Source of the DNA: Bacteroidota bacterium
Lineage (GTDB): Bacteria > Bacteroidota > Bacteroidia > Chitinophagales > Chitinophagaceae
NCBI GenBank assembly: GCA_023390215.1
Contig: JAEWDG010000133.1
Location: 1-6,208, forward strand
Length of the DNA: 6,208 bases
Reading direction: 5' to 3'
The notes under the pieces were generated by a model. It had not been told where the DNA came from. It did no database searches and saw only the letters and a program-made list of their open reading frames with translations. The translations under genes were made by a program, and so were the position numbers. Each line of letters begins with the position of its first letter. Positions within the stretch are counted from its first letter, which is position 1. Positions 1-6,208 of this stretch are shown piece after piece.

Positions 1-636
1 GGCTACAGCATTTCTGACTTTTATGAAAGACTTATTTACCGTTTCCTTAAAAATATAGGTAGCAATGATCAGGATAGGGAAAGGTGCGAGACATATCAGC
101 GTGAGCTTTGCATCAACCCAGAACATATAACTCAGCACAGAAATGATCGAAAGCAGATCAGCAATGATGGGTATCAGCCCATCACTGAATATATCGTTCA
201 CCGATTCAATATCATTGATCGTTCTGGTTGTTAAGGTTCCAATAGGCGTTTTATCAAACTGGGATAAATTGAGTCGCACGATCTTTTCATACGTGGTGGT
301 GCGAAGATCTTTAACCACACTTTGACCGAGGGATGCAGTGGTAAAACTGAAATAAAACCTCGCTGTGGTTTCTATCAGCAGCAGTATGATCTGAAACACA
401 GTTATCTCGATAAGGAATGCGCCAGGCCCTTCCAGGAAACGTCCGGCTTCGGAGCCATTCAGTCCGCGATTAATAGATATCTGAATCAGCCATGGCCTGA
501 TGGGAGACATGACGGCCAGCAGCACCGAAAGAAACAGCGAGAGAAAAAATTTATGTCTGTAAGGAGCGGCAAACCGAAAAACACGTTTCAATAATGAAAA
601 ATCGAATATCTTCTTTGCCGCAGAAGATGAACCCAT
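1..636 (-). CDS. ABC exporter, N-terminal transmembrane domain (partial, 3' end outside window)
   Basis: Reading the minus strand from the ATG at 636 gives 212 codons that stay open to the left edge. The product is the membrane domain of a type I (MsbA/MdlB-like) ABC exporter, an inner-membrane ATP-driven pump. After a basic, cytoplasmic start (residues 1-29) there are hydrophobic segments at about 30-52, 73-98, 153-173 and 177-196. The stretch at 102-152 (LGQSVVKDLR, then RLNLSQFDKTPIGTLTTR, then NDIESVNDIF) is the characteristic intracellular-loop/coupling-helix region of these exporters. The family is usually about 580-600 residues, so the last two helices and the ATPase domain (Walker A, signature, Walker B) must lie off the left edge. 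An in-frame TGA sits one codon before the ATG at 636, which fixes this as the first possible ATG. It follows the secreted peptidase-like gene by 16 bp and is probably co-transcribed with it. The substrate cannot be told; lipid, peptide or drug are all possible. Confidence 0.93.
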   Translation of the reverse strand, partial: MGSSSAAKKIFDFSLLKRVFRFAAPYRHKFFLSLFLSVLLAVMSPIRPWLIQISINRGLNGSEAGRFLEGPGAFLIEITVFQIILLLIETTARFYFSFTTASLGQSVVKDLRTTTYEKIVRLNLSQFDKTPIGTLTTRTINDIESVNDIFSDGLIPIIADLLSIISVLSYMFWVDAKLTLICLAPFPILIIATYIFKETVNKSFIKVRNAVA

Positions 637-652
637 GATTCAAAATTACGAA

Positions 653-2872
653 CTACTCCCCTTCCGTTTTCTTATTATAAGCCTTGATAAAGATCGCGCC
701 GAGGTTTTTGTAAGGAGGAATATAATCGTCCCAACTATCCCTCACCGCACGACTGGGGTCAGATGCAAAAGTTTTACCAAGTGAAGACCACATAGATTTC
801 CATACAATGGATTGCCCCGCCTGGATATTCTGGTTGAGATAATTAAGGATGGTTCGGTTGATATCACCTGTGCCGATCTCCTTGGTGGATATGATATGTG
901 CATCCGGATTGTTGTCAACAATATCGCTGAGGTTTTTATAACCGCCGCAGGAACCCAGCACTACGATCTTCGCATCGCCCGCCATACGCCTGATTGTTCG
1001 GGGAAGCCAGTAACTATGCCCCCGGTGTACGACGATCGAAGGAAGTAAGCCATTTTCATCCAGGTATTTATTCAGATGTATCTGTGCGCTATCATCCAGA
1101 TTCGCATCGTTATCAAGCGGGCGGTTTGCATAAATGATCACGTTTCCTCTTACAGAACTGATCTCGTACCATTCTTTTTTTGGCGTGATCTTCCAGTCTT
1201 TCGCAGGAAAAGAAGCGATAAATCGCGGGAAAAATGCTTTACCGTCATCGTCACCATACCAGTACACCTGCTGGATCACTTTCCCGTTTTCGTTTCGGAG
1301 TTCCTCATTTTTTATCTCATAAATAGAGGGTATGCCCAATTGCGAAGTAAGGTCAACCTTGTTGCTGCTGTCCGCCGAAAGGAAAATGGATTTGAGGAGA
1401 CCATAGATTATCTGACCTCTTGAATTACCTTCCTCAATAGCCTGCTTTTCGTTCTGCTTTACATACTCCATGATCGTATTAAGCAGATTTTTATTACTGA
1501 TGCTGCTGTATGAGTCAGCAACATCAACAGCATCTTCCAGGTTTCCGGATTCATCCAACCTGGCGACGAAGGCTTTCATGACCAATTCGGATTTATCTGA
1601 AGGCATGGTTTTCAAAAACGTATCGAGCTTGTTATAATTAGCAGCCATCTTCAGGAATTTCCTGAAATAATCAAAATGAACAGATAAAAGAAGGGAGTCT
1701 CCACTGGGTTTCGCGCCCATCTGATCGAGTAGCCTGCTAAAACTATGTTTGTAACTGGATGTATAAATATCATTCTCTCCCATCACAATCATATAATACA
1801 GATCCTGTGCGTTCAATGGCTGAATGGCCCGCATACGTATAGCAAGATTATTTTCCTCGTGGAGATTATTAATAGGTGTGATAAAATGCTGAATGGCTTT
1901 GTTTCTCAAGGTTTCACGCAATCCATTCGGACCGAAAACCGCAACAGGCGTATCTCTTAGTGGAGGCGCCATTCTCCGGAAATAGGATATCTCTGTACGA
2001 ACGAGCAATTTGTAATATCCCACACTGTCGTAATCACTGTCACTCTTTCCCACAAACTTCCTTATGCTATCAATCGTAAGCATTCCATTCAGTATCTCAT
2101 CAAGAAAGGGAAAGTAAAAAAGTGCATTTGGTGTCTGGCTTAATTCGGCTACAGCTTTAACGAGGTTGTTATTGTTTCGATGGATAAGCTTTCCTTCTGT
2201 TGAAGTGGAAGACTGCGCGTAGCTGTATAACTGAGCCGGATTTTTTTTCGCGGCAACAACAATCAAACTGTCTGCAAATGGTTTGTCTGCAAATGGCTTA
2301 ATGGTCTGAAGAATCTTGTCCGGATTTCGTGCACAAAATTTCTGATATACGATATCTCTTGCTTCAGACTGCGCAGGATTATCAACAAAGATCTCGGTAT
2401 TAATCTTCGCGATCTCATATACTGCAGGTTCAATAAATGGTACGATACTTCGCTTTTCAGCCTGCGCTTTTATACATTCTTCAAAACAATTCATCAGGTC
2501 GGGAAAGACAACAGGATTGAATTCGTGTTTTTTCCAGCCAGATCTGAAATTTTTCAGCAGACTTTCTACATAGATCAGGAAGCGTATTTTATCATTGTTG
2601 GTTTTGATGTCCTGGTTCAGTTCGATCCAGTCCTGAACAGACTTCACCCGCCGAAAAAGGGCATCATTTATCTGGAGATTGATCGTTTCATTTTTCCCCA
2701 CCTTAAGCTGATTATCCGCTTTACCGTCTGCTTTGTCGAGAAATTTTATTTCATTGTTGATCTTATCGTGCCACAATCGGCGCTGTATCGGCACAACCAC
2801 GGTTGTATCGTCCAAGGCAAAAGCCTGCAGACTGCTGATAATACAAATAATTATAAAGTAGAGAGGTTTCAT
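653..2872 (-). CDS. Secreted protein with C-terminal caspase-like (clan CD) cysteine peptidase-type domain
   Basis: The open frame reaches back to 2962, but I place the start at the ATG at 2872 because it gives a textbook signal peptide: MKPLYFIIICIISSLQAFA, cleaved before LDD. The 30 extra upstream residues are not signal-like. No lipobox is seen, so export to the periplasm or beyond is expected. The mature protein is about 720 residues (739 with signal). Residues ~21-510 are charged, apparently mostly helical, and match no family I recognise. The C-terminal ~180 residues contain QQVYWYGDDDGKAFF (534-548), VIIYANRPLD (578-587), then SIVVHRGHSYW (612-622) and AKIVVLGSCGGY (634-645). A hydrophobic strand ending in His-Gly-His, then a second strand ending in Ser-Cys-Gly-Gly, is the order of the catalytic His and Cys in clan CD peptidases (caspase, gingipain, CHAT). 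The candidate residues are H616 or H619 and C642. Only 23-26 residues separate them, shorter than in caspases, so catalysis is inferred. A near-exact 15-bp duplication gives KPFADKPFAD at 192-201. The gene lies upstream of the ABC exporter and diverges from the two-component system. Confidence 0.85.
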   Translation of the reverse strand: MKPLYFIIICIISSLQAFALDDTTVVVPIQRRLWHDKINNEIKFLDKADGKADNQLKVGKNETINLQINDALFRRVKSVQDWIELNQDIKTNNDKIRFLIYVESLLKNFRSGWKKHEFNPVVFPDLMNCFEECIKAQAEKRSIVPFIEPAVYEIAKINTEIFVDNPAQSEARDIVYQKFCARNPDKILQTIKPFADKPFADSLIVVAAKKNPAQLYSYAQSSTSTEGKLIHRNNNNLVKAVAELSQTPNALFYFPFLDEILNGMLTIDSIRKFVGKSDSDYDSVGYYKLLVRTEISYFRRMAPPLRDTPVAVFGPNGLRETLRNKAIQHFITPINNLHEENNLAIRMRAIQPLNAQDLYYMIVMGENDIYTSSYKHSFSRLLDQMGAKPSGDSLLLSVHFDYFRKFLKMAANYNKLDTFLKTMPSDKSELVMKAFVARLDESGNLEDAVDVADSYSSISNKNLLNTIMEYVKQNEKQAIEEGNSRGQIIYGLLKSIFLSADSSNKVDLTSQLGIPSIYEIKNEELRNENGKVIQQVYWYGDDDGKAFFPRFIASFPAKDWKITPKKEWYEISSVRGNVIIYANRPLDNDANLDDSAQIHLNKYLDENGLLPSIVVHRGHSYWLPRTIRRMAGDAKIVVLGSCGGYKNLSDIVDNNPDAHIISTKEIGTGDINRTILNYLNQNIQAGQSIVWKSMWSSLGKTFASDPSRAVRDSWDDYIPPYKNLGAIFIKAYNKKTEGE
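2270..2299 (-). repeat. 15-bp in-frame tandem duplication inside the peptidase-like gene
   Basis: Two adjacent 15-bp units differ at one position (AAG against AAA in the Lys codon) and encode Lys-Pro-Phe-Ala-Asp twice in a row (residues 192-201 of the protein counted from the 2872 start). The use of the same codons in both units indicates a recent slippage duplication rather than an old protein repeat. The reading frame is kept. Confidence 0.85.
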
Positions 2873-3026
2873 GCAGGTAAGGGAGCATTTCCCGATACTG
2901 CAAGTTATGCAATTCACAGTTTTTAGCAGGGTGCGCGATCGATAATCCATTAACAATTTCATAATATTATAACTTCAACTTAACGAATCCGCACATGCCC
3001 TCCTGCCTTTAATTTTGCTTTCAAAT
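2873..3026. promoter_or_regulatory. Divergent intergenic region between peptidase-like operon and two-component system
   Basis: This 154-bp region must contain, or lie close to, the promoters of both the minus-strand peptidase/exporter pair and the plus-strand regulator/kinase pair. It is AT-rich in the middle, with a perfect 10-bp palindrome ATAATATTAT at 2961-2970 followed directly by AACTTC/AACTTA short tandem half-sites at 2971-2982. OmpR-family regulators bind short direct repeats, so these are possible contact sites, but the match to any known box is not strong. No convincing -33/-7 promoter pair was found on the minus strand. If the longer minus-strand start at 2962 were used, 90 bp of this region would be coding. 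Confidence 0.4.
3010..3017 (+). promoter_or_regulatory. Candidate Bacteroidota -7 promoter element for the response regulator
   Basis: TAATTTTG matches the Bacteroidota sigma factor -7 consensus TAnnTTTG at every fixed position. It ends nine bases before the ATG at 3027, so a transcript from it would have almost no leader. No clear TTG/TTTG -33 element lies about 19 bases upstream, which makes the call weak. There is also no Shine-Dalgarno sequence before this ATG, as is common in this phylum. Confidence 0.25.
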
Positions 3027-3701
3027 ATGAACGGACATAAAATCCTGATTGCCGACGACGAACCAGACATCCTTGAGATTCTTGAGTTCAACCTGACCAG
3101 TCAGGGTTACAAAGTTACCACGGCTAAGAACGGTGATGAAGCGATTGACAAGGCAAAGAAACTCAGTCCGGATTTGATCATTCTCGACATCATGATGCCG
3201 GGCAAAACAGGGATTGAAGTTTGTAACCATCTCAGAACCCTTCCGCAGTTTCAACAAACACTTATTGTTTTCCTTACGGCAATGTCGGATGAAAACGCGG
3301 AGATCAAAGGACTTGAAACCGGGGCAGACGATTATATTACCAAACCGGTAAGTCCGAAAGTACTTATTTCAAAAGTCAATGCCTTATTCCGCCGGGTTAC
3401 CAAAGAGGAGAAAGGCATCATACAGATCGGCGATCTGCAGATCAACAGGGAAAAATACAGTGTGCGTTTCCGTGAGCATGATATCATCCTCGCAAGAAAA
3501 GAATTTGAATTGTTATCGTTGCTGGCTTCTAAACCTGGAAAGGTTTTCCTGAGGAATGAAATACTGAGCCAGATATGGGGAACCGATGTGATCGTGGGAG
3601 ACCGTACCATTGATGTCCATATCCGAAAAATCAGGCAGAAGCTGGGTATCGACTGCATCACCACTGTAAAAGGGGTGGGGTATAAATTCGAGATGCAATA
3701 A
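3027..3701 (+). CDS. OmpR/PhoB-family response regulator transcription factor
   Basis: This 224-residue protein is the cytoplasmic DNA-binding output partner of the kinase that follows it. An N-terminal receiver domain (about 4-122) has the acidic pair D10/D11, the phospho-acceptor D54 in LIILDIMMPG, the conserved switch Thr at T84 (FLTAMSD) and the invariant K106 in ITKPVSP. A C-terminal winged helix (about 131-223) has the recognition helix around RTIDVHIRKIRQKLG (193-207) and the wing motif VKGVGYKFE (214-222), both typical of the PhoB/OmpR class. Length is normal for the family and all key residues are present. I chose the ATG at 3027; an in-frame TTG at 3015 would add four residues with no similarity to the family. 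The kinase gene begins 39 bp downstream, so the two are an operon. The regulon cannot be read from the sequence; self-regulation and control of the divergent minus-strand operon are plausible. It resembles PhoB and other PhoB-like regulators, but this does not establish a role in phosphate sensing. Confidence 0.97.
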   Translation: MNGHKILIADDEPDILEILEFNLTSQGYKVTTAKNGDEAIDKAKKLSPDLIILDIMMPGKTGIEVCNHLRTLPQFQQTLIVFLTAMSDENAEIKGLETGADDYITKPVSPKVLISKVNALFRRVTKEEKGIIQIGDLQINREKYSVRFREHDIILARKEFELLSLLASKPGKVFLRNEILSQIWGTDVIVGDRTIDVHIRKIRQKLGIDCITTVKGVGYKFEMQ

Positions 3702-3740
3702 CCACTCAGGCCGGGCGGAAATACGGAACTTTGTTCAGCC

Positions 3741-4793
3741 ATGCTATCTCAAAAAAATTTTACACCCCAACAACTGGCCGCGCTTACGGCGTTGTTACTT
3801 TCCATTCCTATTTCACTAACATTTTTATTATTCGAACCAGTTTGGTGGGTAGGTCTGATCCTGCTTGTTGGTACGTTTGCCGGTAGTTATCTTTTAATCC
3901 TTTACACACTTCAGAATTTTATCTATCGTAAAATAAAACTCATCTATAAGCTGATATATCAGACCAAAGCCAGCAAAAGAGAAGAATTTTATTTTAAGAA
4001 TATTCTTCCCCAAAAAAGTATCGACGAAGTAAGGCAGGATGTGGAGCAGTGGGCTGAGCAAAAAACTGCTGAGATCGAAGTATTGAGGCAGAATGAAAAA
4101 TTCAGGAAGGAGTTTTTACAGAACTTAAGCCATGAATTAAAAACACCCATATTCGCCATACAGGGCTACGTAGATACGCTGCTGAACGGCGCCATGCACA
4201 ATGAAGAACTAAATACACGGTTTCTGAATAATGCATCCAGAAATGTGGACAGGCTTGTAAATCTTGTTGACGATCTGGATGAGATCTCCAAACTGGAAGC
4301 AGGCACACAATCATTGTATTTACAAAATTTCATAATCCAGGACCTGATCAGGGAAGTTTATGAAACCCTGCTTATGAAAGCAGAAGCAAGGGAGATCAAA
4401 TGTGTGATCAAGAAAGGATGTGAACTGCCTTTATCTGTTTATGCCGATAAAGAAAAGATCAGGCAGGTATTTATTAATCTTGTTGACAATGCGATCAAAT
4501 ATGGCAAGACCAACGGAACGGTTGAAGCCGGATTTTATAATGTGGATGGGAAGATGGTGCTGATTGAGATCAGCGACGATGGCGGAGGTATAGCTGAAGA
4601 ACATTTGCCCAGAATATTTGAAAGGTTTTACAGAACTGATCTGGCGCGTACCCGCAAAGTGGGTGGAAGCGGACTGGGCCTGTCTATATGCAAACATATC
4701 ATCGAAGCACATGGTCAAACCATTCATGTGCGCAGTACGCTGAATGTGGGCACTACTTTCGGGTTTTCGCTACCAATGAAAAAGCCTGCCTGA
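3741..4793 (+). CDS. Membrane sensor histidine kinase (PhoR-like, no periplasmic sensor domain)
   Basis: This 350-residue inner-membrane kinase phosphorylates itself and then, by gene order, the response regulator encoded just upstream. Two hydrophobic segments at about 11-31 and 36-58 are joined by only a few residues (FEPVWW), so there is no periplasmic sensing domain. A basic, charged linker (62-125) is likely a signalling coiled coil; I see no clear HAMP or PAS domain. The dimerisation domain carries the phospho-accepting H131 in LQNLSHELKTP, and the H-E-x-x-T pattern suggests phosphatase activity too. The ATPase domain is complete: N box INLVDNAIKYG (245-255), G1 box SDDGGGI (278-284), F box FERFYR (293-298) and G2 box GGSGLGL (308-314). 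It ends with the usual GTTFGFSLP strand. The start is the first ATG of the frame after the regulator and is preceded by no Shine-Dalgarno motif. The stimulus is unknown; with no external domain it may sense the membrane or an unseen partner protein. Confidence 0.97.
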   Translation: MLSQKNFTPQQLAALTALLLSIPISLTFLLFEPVWWVGLILLVGTFAGSYLLILYTLQNFIYRKIKLIYKLIYQTKASKREEFYFKNILPQKSIDEVRQDVEQWAEQKTAEIEVLRQNEKFRKEFLQNLSHELKTPIFAIQGYVDTLLNGAMHNEELNTRFLNNASRNVDRLVNLVDDLDEISKLEAGTQSLYLQNFIIQDLIREVYETLLMKAEAREIKCVIKKGCELPLSVYADKEKIRQVFINLVDNAIKYGKTNGTVEAGFYNVDGKMVLIEISDDGGGIAEEHLPRIFERFYRTDLARTRKVGGSGLGLSICKHIIEAHGQTIHVRSTLNVGTTFGFSLPMKKPA

Positions 4794-4844
4794 TGATTCA
4801 TTGTTTTGTTGTAACTATCAGCGTTGGAATTCGACCTGTTAGTT

Positions 4845-4907
4845 CCCGCCGATTTCGCAGATCCCCGCAGATAATTTGCTGTTCAGAATTAAACAAATCA
4901 TAAATCA
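4845..4907. repeat. 63-bp direct repeat, copy 1
   Basis: The unit begins CCCGCCGATTTCGCAGATCC and ends AATCATAAATCA. It matches the copy at 4967-5029 at 61 of 63 positions, the differences being G/A at 4870 and T/A at 4898. Its first part holds two CGCAGAT words 11 bases apart. It lies 51 bp after the kinase stop codon. From memory, related CGCAGAT-rich words recur between genes in several Bacteroidota genomes, so it is probably an interspersed repeat; this was not checked. Confidence 0.92.
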
Positions 4908-4913
4908 AACATC

Positions 4914-4948
4914 AAGATCTGAGATCATACATCATCGACATAGATCTT
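4914..4948. repeat. Inverted repeat AAGATCT...AGATCTT between the two direct repeats
   Basis: Perfect 7-bp arms (4914-4920 and 4942-4948) flank a 21-base spacer. It lies in the gap between the two 63-bp copies. The arms are short, no T-run follows, and the core AGATCT is itself palindromic, so each arm can pair with itself or with the other; a functional hairpin is doubtful. Confidence 0.4.
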
Positions 4949-4966
4949 AAGTGCGCTGGTTTTTTC

Positions 4967-5029
4967 CCCGCCGATTTCGCAGATCCCCGCAAATAATTTG
5001 CTGTTCAGAATTAAACAAAACATAAATCA
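4967..5029. repeat. 63-bp direct repeat, copy 2
   Basis: Second copy of the unit at 4845-4907, in the same orientation and exactly 122 bp further on, with two substitutions and no gaps. The substitution at 4992 changes the second CGCAGAT word to CGCAAAT. The spacing of 59 bp between copies, and the near identity in a non-coding region, point to recent duplication or to homogenisation. Confidence 0.92.
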
Positions 5030-5074
5030 TCGATCACAGATTCTCTGGTTTTCCCGATGCTCTCCTTACAGATC

Positions 5075-5104
5075 AAAAAAAAACACCTCCAGGAATGGAG
5101 GCGT
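5075..5104 (-). terminator. Rho-independent terminator of the beta-helix protein gene
   Basis: On the minus strand a 9-bp stem ACGCCTCCA / TGGAGGTGT (one G-T pair) closes a four-base TTCC loop and is followed at once by a run of eight T residues. It starts 41 bases after the stop codon at 5146, so it ends the minus-strand transcript. On the plus strand the hairpin is followed by only TTATAA, so it would be at best a weak terminator for the kinase operon. Confidence 0.9.
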
Positions 5105-5145
5105 TTATAATTCACGATTGCTTGTTGTATAAAAAACGAGATGAA

Positions 5146-6208
5146 TTAAAGATTCTGGAACCGGGTCCAACCTTTCCACCAGGTTGATTCAGTACCCGCA
5201 GGAGCAATGGCGCCACGGAAACTAACCGGTGTAAAGAACGCGTTCTGCAATTTTGGATCGGTGAAATTTCCTCCGCTAACGATGGGTTGATAACCGTTGC
5301 TGCCAGCGAAAGGCGTAGGATCAGGATTTGAATAATTGAACGGTTGAATCAACTTTGCTTCAGCAGATGTATTGAGAATGGTATTACCGAAATAAGGATC
5401 AGTGAACCATGAAGTGAGCAATGCATCCGTCATTCCTGTAGGTGAAGCAGAACTCGCAGCATATTTTAAAGGAACTGAATTTCCTGCAAGCGTTGTATAA
5501 CGGATCCGGAGGCTGCTGTCGTTTATGTTCAGGTCAGTAGGCGTTCCTGTACTTGCATCAATCAGAATTCCCTGTGGCCAACCCATAATCACAGAGTTGA
5601 AAATCGAGATGGAAGAATTACGGCGAACCTGCGCGCCGGCCCGGAACAATGAATTTCCAACATTTGAAGATGTTGCACGCGGACCGATCGCGGTAATATT
5701 ACAAAATACGGCGCTGGTTTTTGGAGTAGCTGTAGTACCACTTGCATTGTTATCGCTTTCAAACGCTTCAGAAGTGGAAATATCTGCGATAACCGAATCC
5801 CGGATCACAAGACCAAACTGAACCATCCCGCTGAACCCGTTGTCTGTATCGAAGTCATCGTCCTGGGTTTTCAGGGCGATCAGGTATTTACAATTTACAG
5901 TACCACCAAACCATTCGTAAGCATCGTCTTTTGCATAAATAACCTGAACGTGGTCGATGGTTGTTCCGCGGCCCACGGCTGCAAGTGTGAGGCTGTTGAT
6001 TTCTTTATCCGGTTGAAACGCATAACCTGCATATTCAATTCGCACATAACTTAATGTACCGGAGTTGTCATCATCATCCGCAACCGGAACCAGGGCATCA
6101 CCCGAACCTGCAAGGCCGTCGCCCTGAGCGTTGTCTATACCCCCTTCAACCTGGAGCAAACCGTTTGTACCATTAAATGCACTGTTTACACTTGCTTTAC
6201 CACAAAGA
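5146..6208 (-). CDS. Surface/secreted beta-helix-like protein, C-terminal part (5' end outside window)
   Basis: The frame is open to the right edge (first full codon at 6207), so this is the last 353 residues of a longer protein and no start is present; a leftward TTG at 6159 is only an internal Leu codon. The visible part carries aspartate-rich, small-residue segments and repeated short strands: VPVADDDDNSGTLSYVRIEY, AGYAFQPDKEINSLT, KDDAYEWFGGTVNCKYL and DDDFDTDNGFSGMVQFGLV. I know this combination from a conserved Bacteroidota family, usually about 400-500 residues with an N-terminal signal, predicted to fold as a right-handed parallel beta-helix; members are often encoded next to TonB-dependent receptors. 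That is from memory. The Asp clusters suggest calcium binding. The protein ends WWKGWTRFQNL, with no type IX secretion C-terminal domain, so export would rely on the unseen N-terminus. A strong terminator follows, making it the last gene of its transcript. The biochemical role is unknown. Confidence 0.85.
   Translation of the reverse strand, partial: LCGKASVNSAFNGTNGLLQVEGGIDNAQGDGLAGSGDALVPVADDDDNSGTLSYVRIEYAGYAFQPDKEINSLTLAAVGRGTTIDHVQVIYAKDDAYEWFGGTVNCKYLIALKTQDDDFDTDNGFSGMVQFGLVIRDSVIADISTSEAFESDNNASGTTATPKTSAVFCNITAIGPRATSSNVGNSLFRAGAQVRRNSSISIFNSVIMGWPQGILIDASTGTPTDLNINDSSLRIRYTTLAGNSVPLKYAASSASPTGMTDALLTSWFTDPYFGNTILNTSAEAKLIQPFNYSNPDPTPFAGSNGYQPIVSGGNFTDPKLQNAFFTPVSFRGAIAPAGTESTWWKGWTRFQNL

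Larger units (their letters stand above)
4794..5145. other. Gene-free convergent intergenic region with repeats and a terminator
   Basis: These 352 bases lie between the stop codons of the convergent kinase and beta-helix genes. No credible gene or tRNA is seen. They contain two copies of a 63-bp direct repeat, an inverted repeat between them, a stretch rich in ATCA-type words after each copy, and the terminator of the minus-strand gene. A partial echo of the sequence leading into copy 2 (CTGGTTTT followed by CCCG...GAT) occurs once more at about 5045-5058. No transposase or terminal repeats of an insertion sequence are present. Confidence 0.8.

Noticed and set aside
143..594. Two plus-strand open frames of 60 and 90 codons
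   Set aside because: They are antisense to the ABC exporter coding region, which has clear family features; their products resemble nothing.
656..665. GGAAGGGGAG on the minus strand as a ribosome binding site for the ABC exporter gene
   Set aside because: It lies 19 bases before the ATG at 636, too far for a normal Shine-Dalgarno contact, and overlaps the coding end of the upstream gene. Bacteroidota rely little on such sites.
2876..2894. GGGA...TCCC hairpin just upstream of the ATG at 2872
   Set aside because: The stem is only four base pairs, with no further complementarity, so chance is the better explanation.
2971..2982. Pho box for a PhoB-type regulator
   Set aside because: The AACTTC/AACTTA half-sites lack the CTGTCAT-like sequence and the 11-bp spacing, so no Pho regulon call is justified.
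4688..4903. Plus-strand open frame of 71 codons running past the kinase stop codon
   Set aside because: Most of it overlaps the conserved kinase C-terminus in another frame and the rest is repeat sequence.
4845..5029. CRISPR array
   Set aside because: There are only two copies of a 63-bp unit, longer than CRISPR repeats, with a single 59-bp gap and no cas genes nearby.
5525..5821. Plus-strand open frame of 98 codons
   Set aside because: It is antisense to the beta-helix-like protein gene and has no recognisable motif.

Overview
The window looks like chromosomal DNA from a member of the Bacteroidota, probably Chitinophagaceae or a relative. This is inferred from three things: a periplasmic-sensor-less histidine kinase of the kind common in this phylum, a cell-surface beta-helix-like protein family I know mainly from Bacteroidota, and gene starts without Shine-Dalgarno sequences. 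One perfect match to the Bacteroidota -7 promoter element (TAnnTTTG) is also present. No database search was possible, so the taxonomic call is an inference.

Layout, left to right. Positions 1-636 (minus) hold the N-terminal 212 residues of an ABC exporter whose ATPase domain lies beyond the left edge. Positions 653-2872 (minus) hold a 739-residue secreted protein; its last ~180 residues resemble a caspase-fold (clan CD) cysteine peptidase, with a VVHRGHS histidine block followed by a VVLGSCGG cysteine block. The peptidase gene is upstream of the exporter gene and the two are 16 bp apart, so they are probably one operon. A 154-bp divergent intergenic region (2873-3026) separates them from a plus-strand two-component system: an OmpR/PhoB-type response regulator (3027-3701), then its membrane histidine kinase (3741-4793).

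The 352 bases from 4794 to 5145 contain no gene. They hold two copies of a 63-bp direct repeat (61/63 identical), an AAGATCT/AGATCTT inverted repeat and a strong rho-independent terminator for the minus-strand gene to the right. From 5146 to the right edge (minus) lies the C-terminal part of a surface or secreted beta-helix-like protein, whose start is outside the window.

The two-component system and the peptidase/exporter pair share one short divergent intergenic region, so the regulator could control the minus-strand operon as well as its own; no operator was recognised that would prove it. The most interesting object is the secreted protein with the candidate His/Cys dyad: the function of its ~490-residue N-terminal region is unknown to me, and it is coupled to an exporter.
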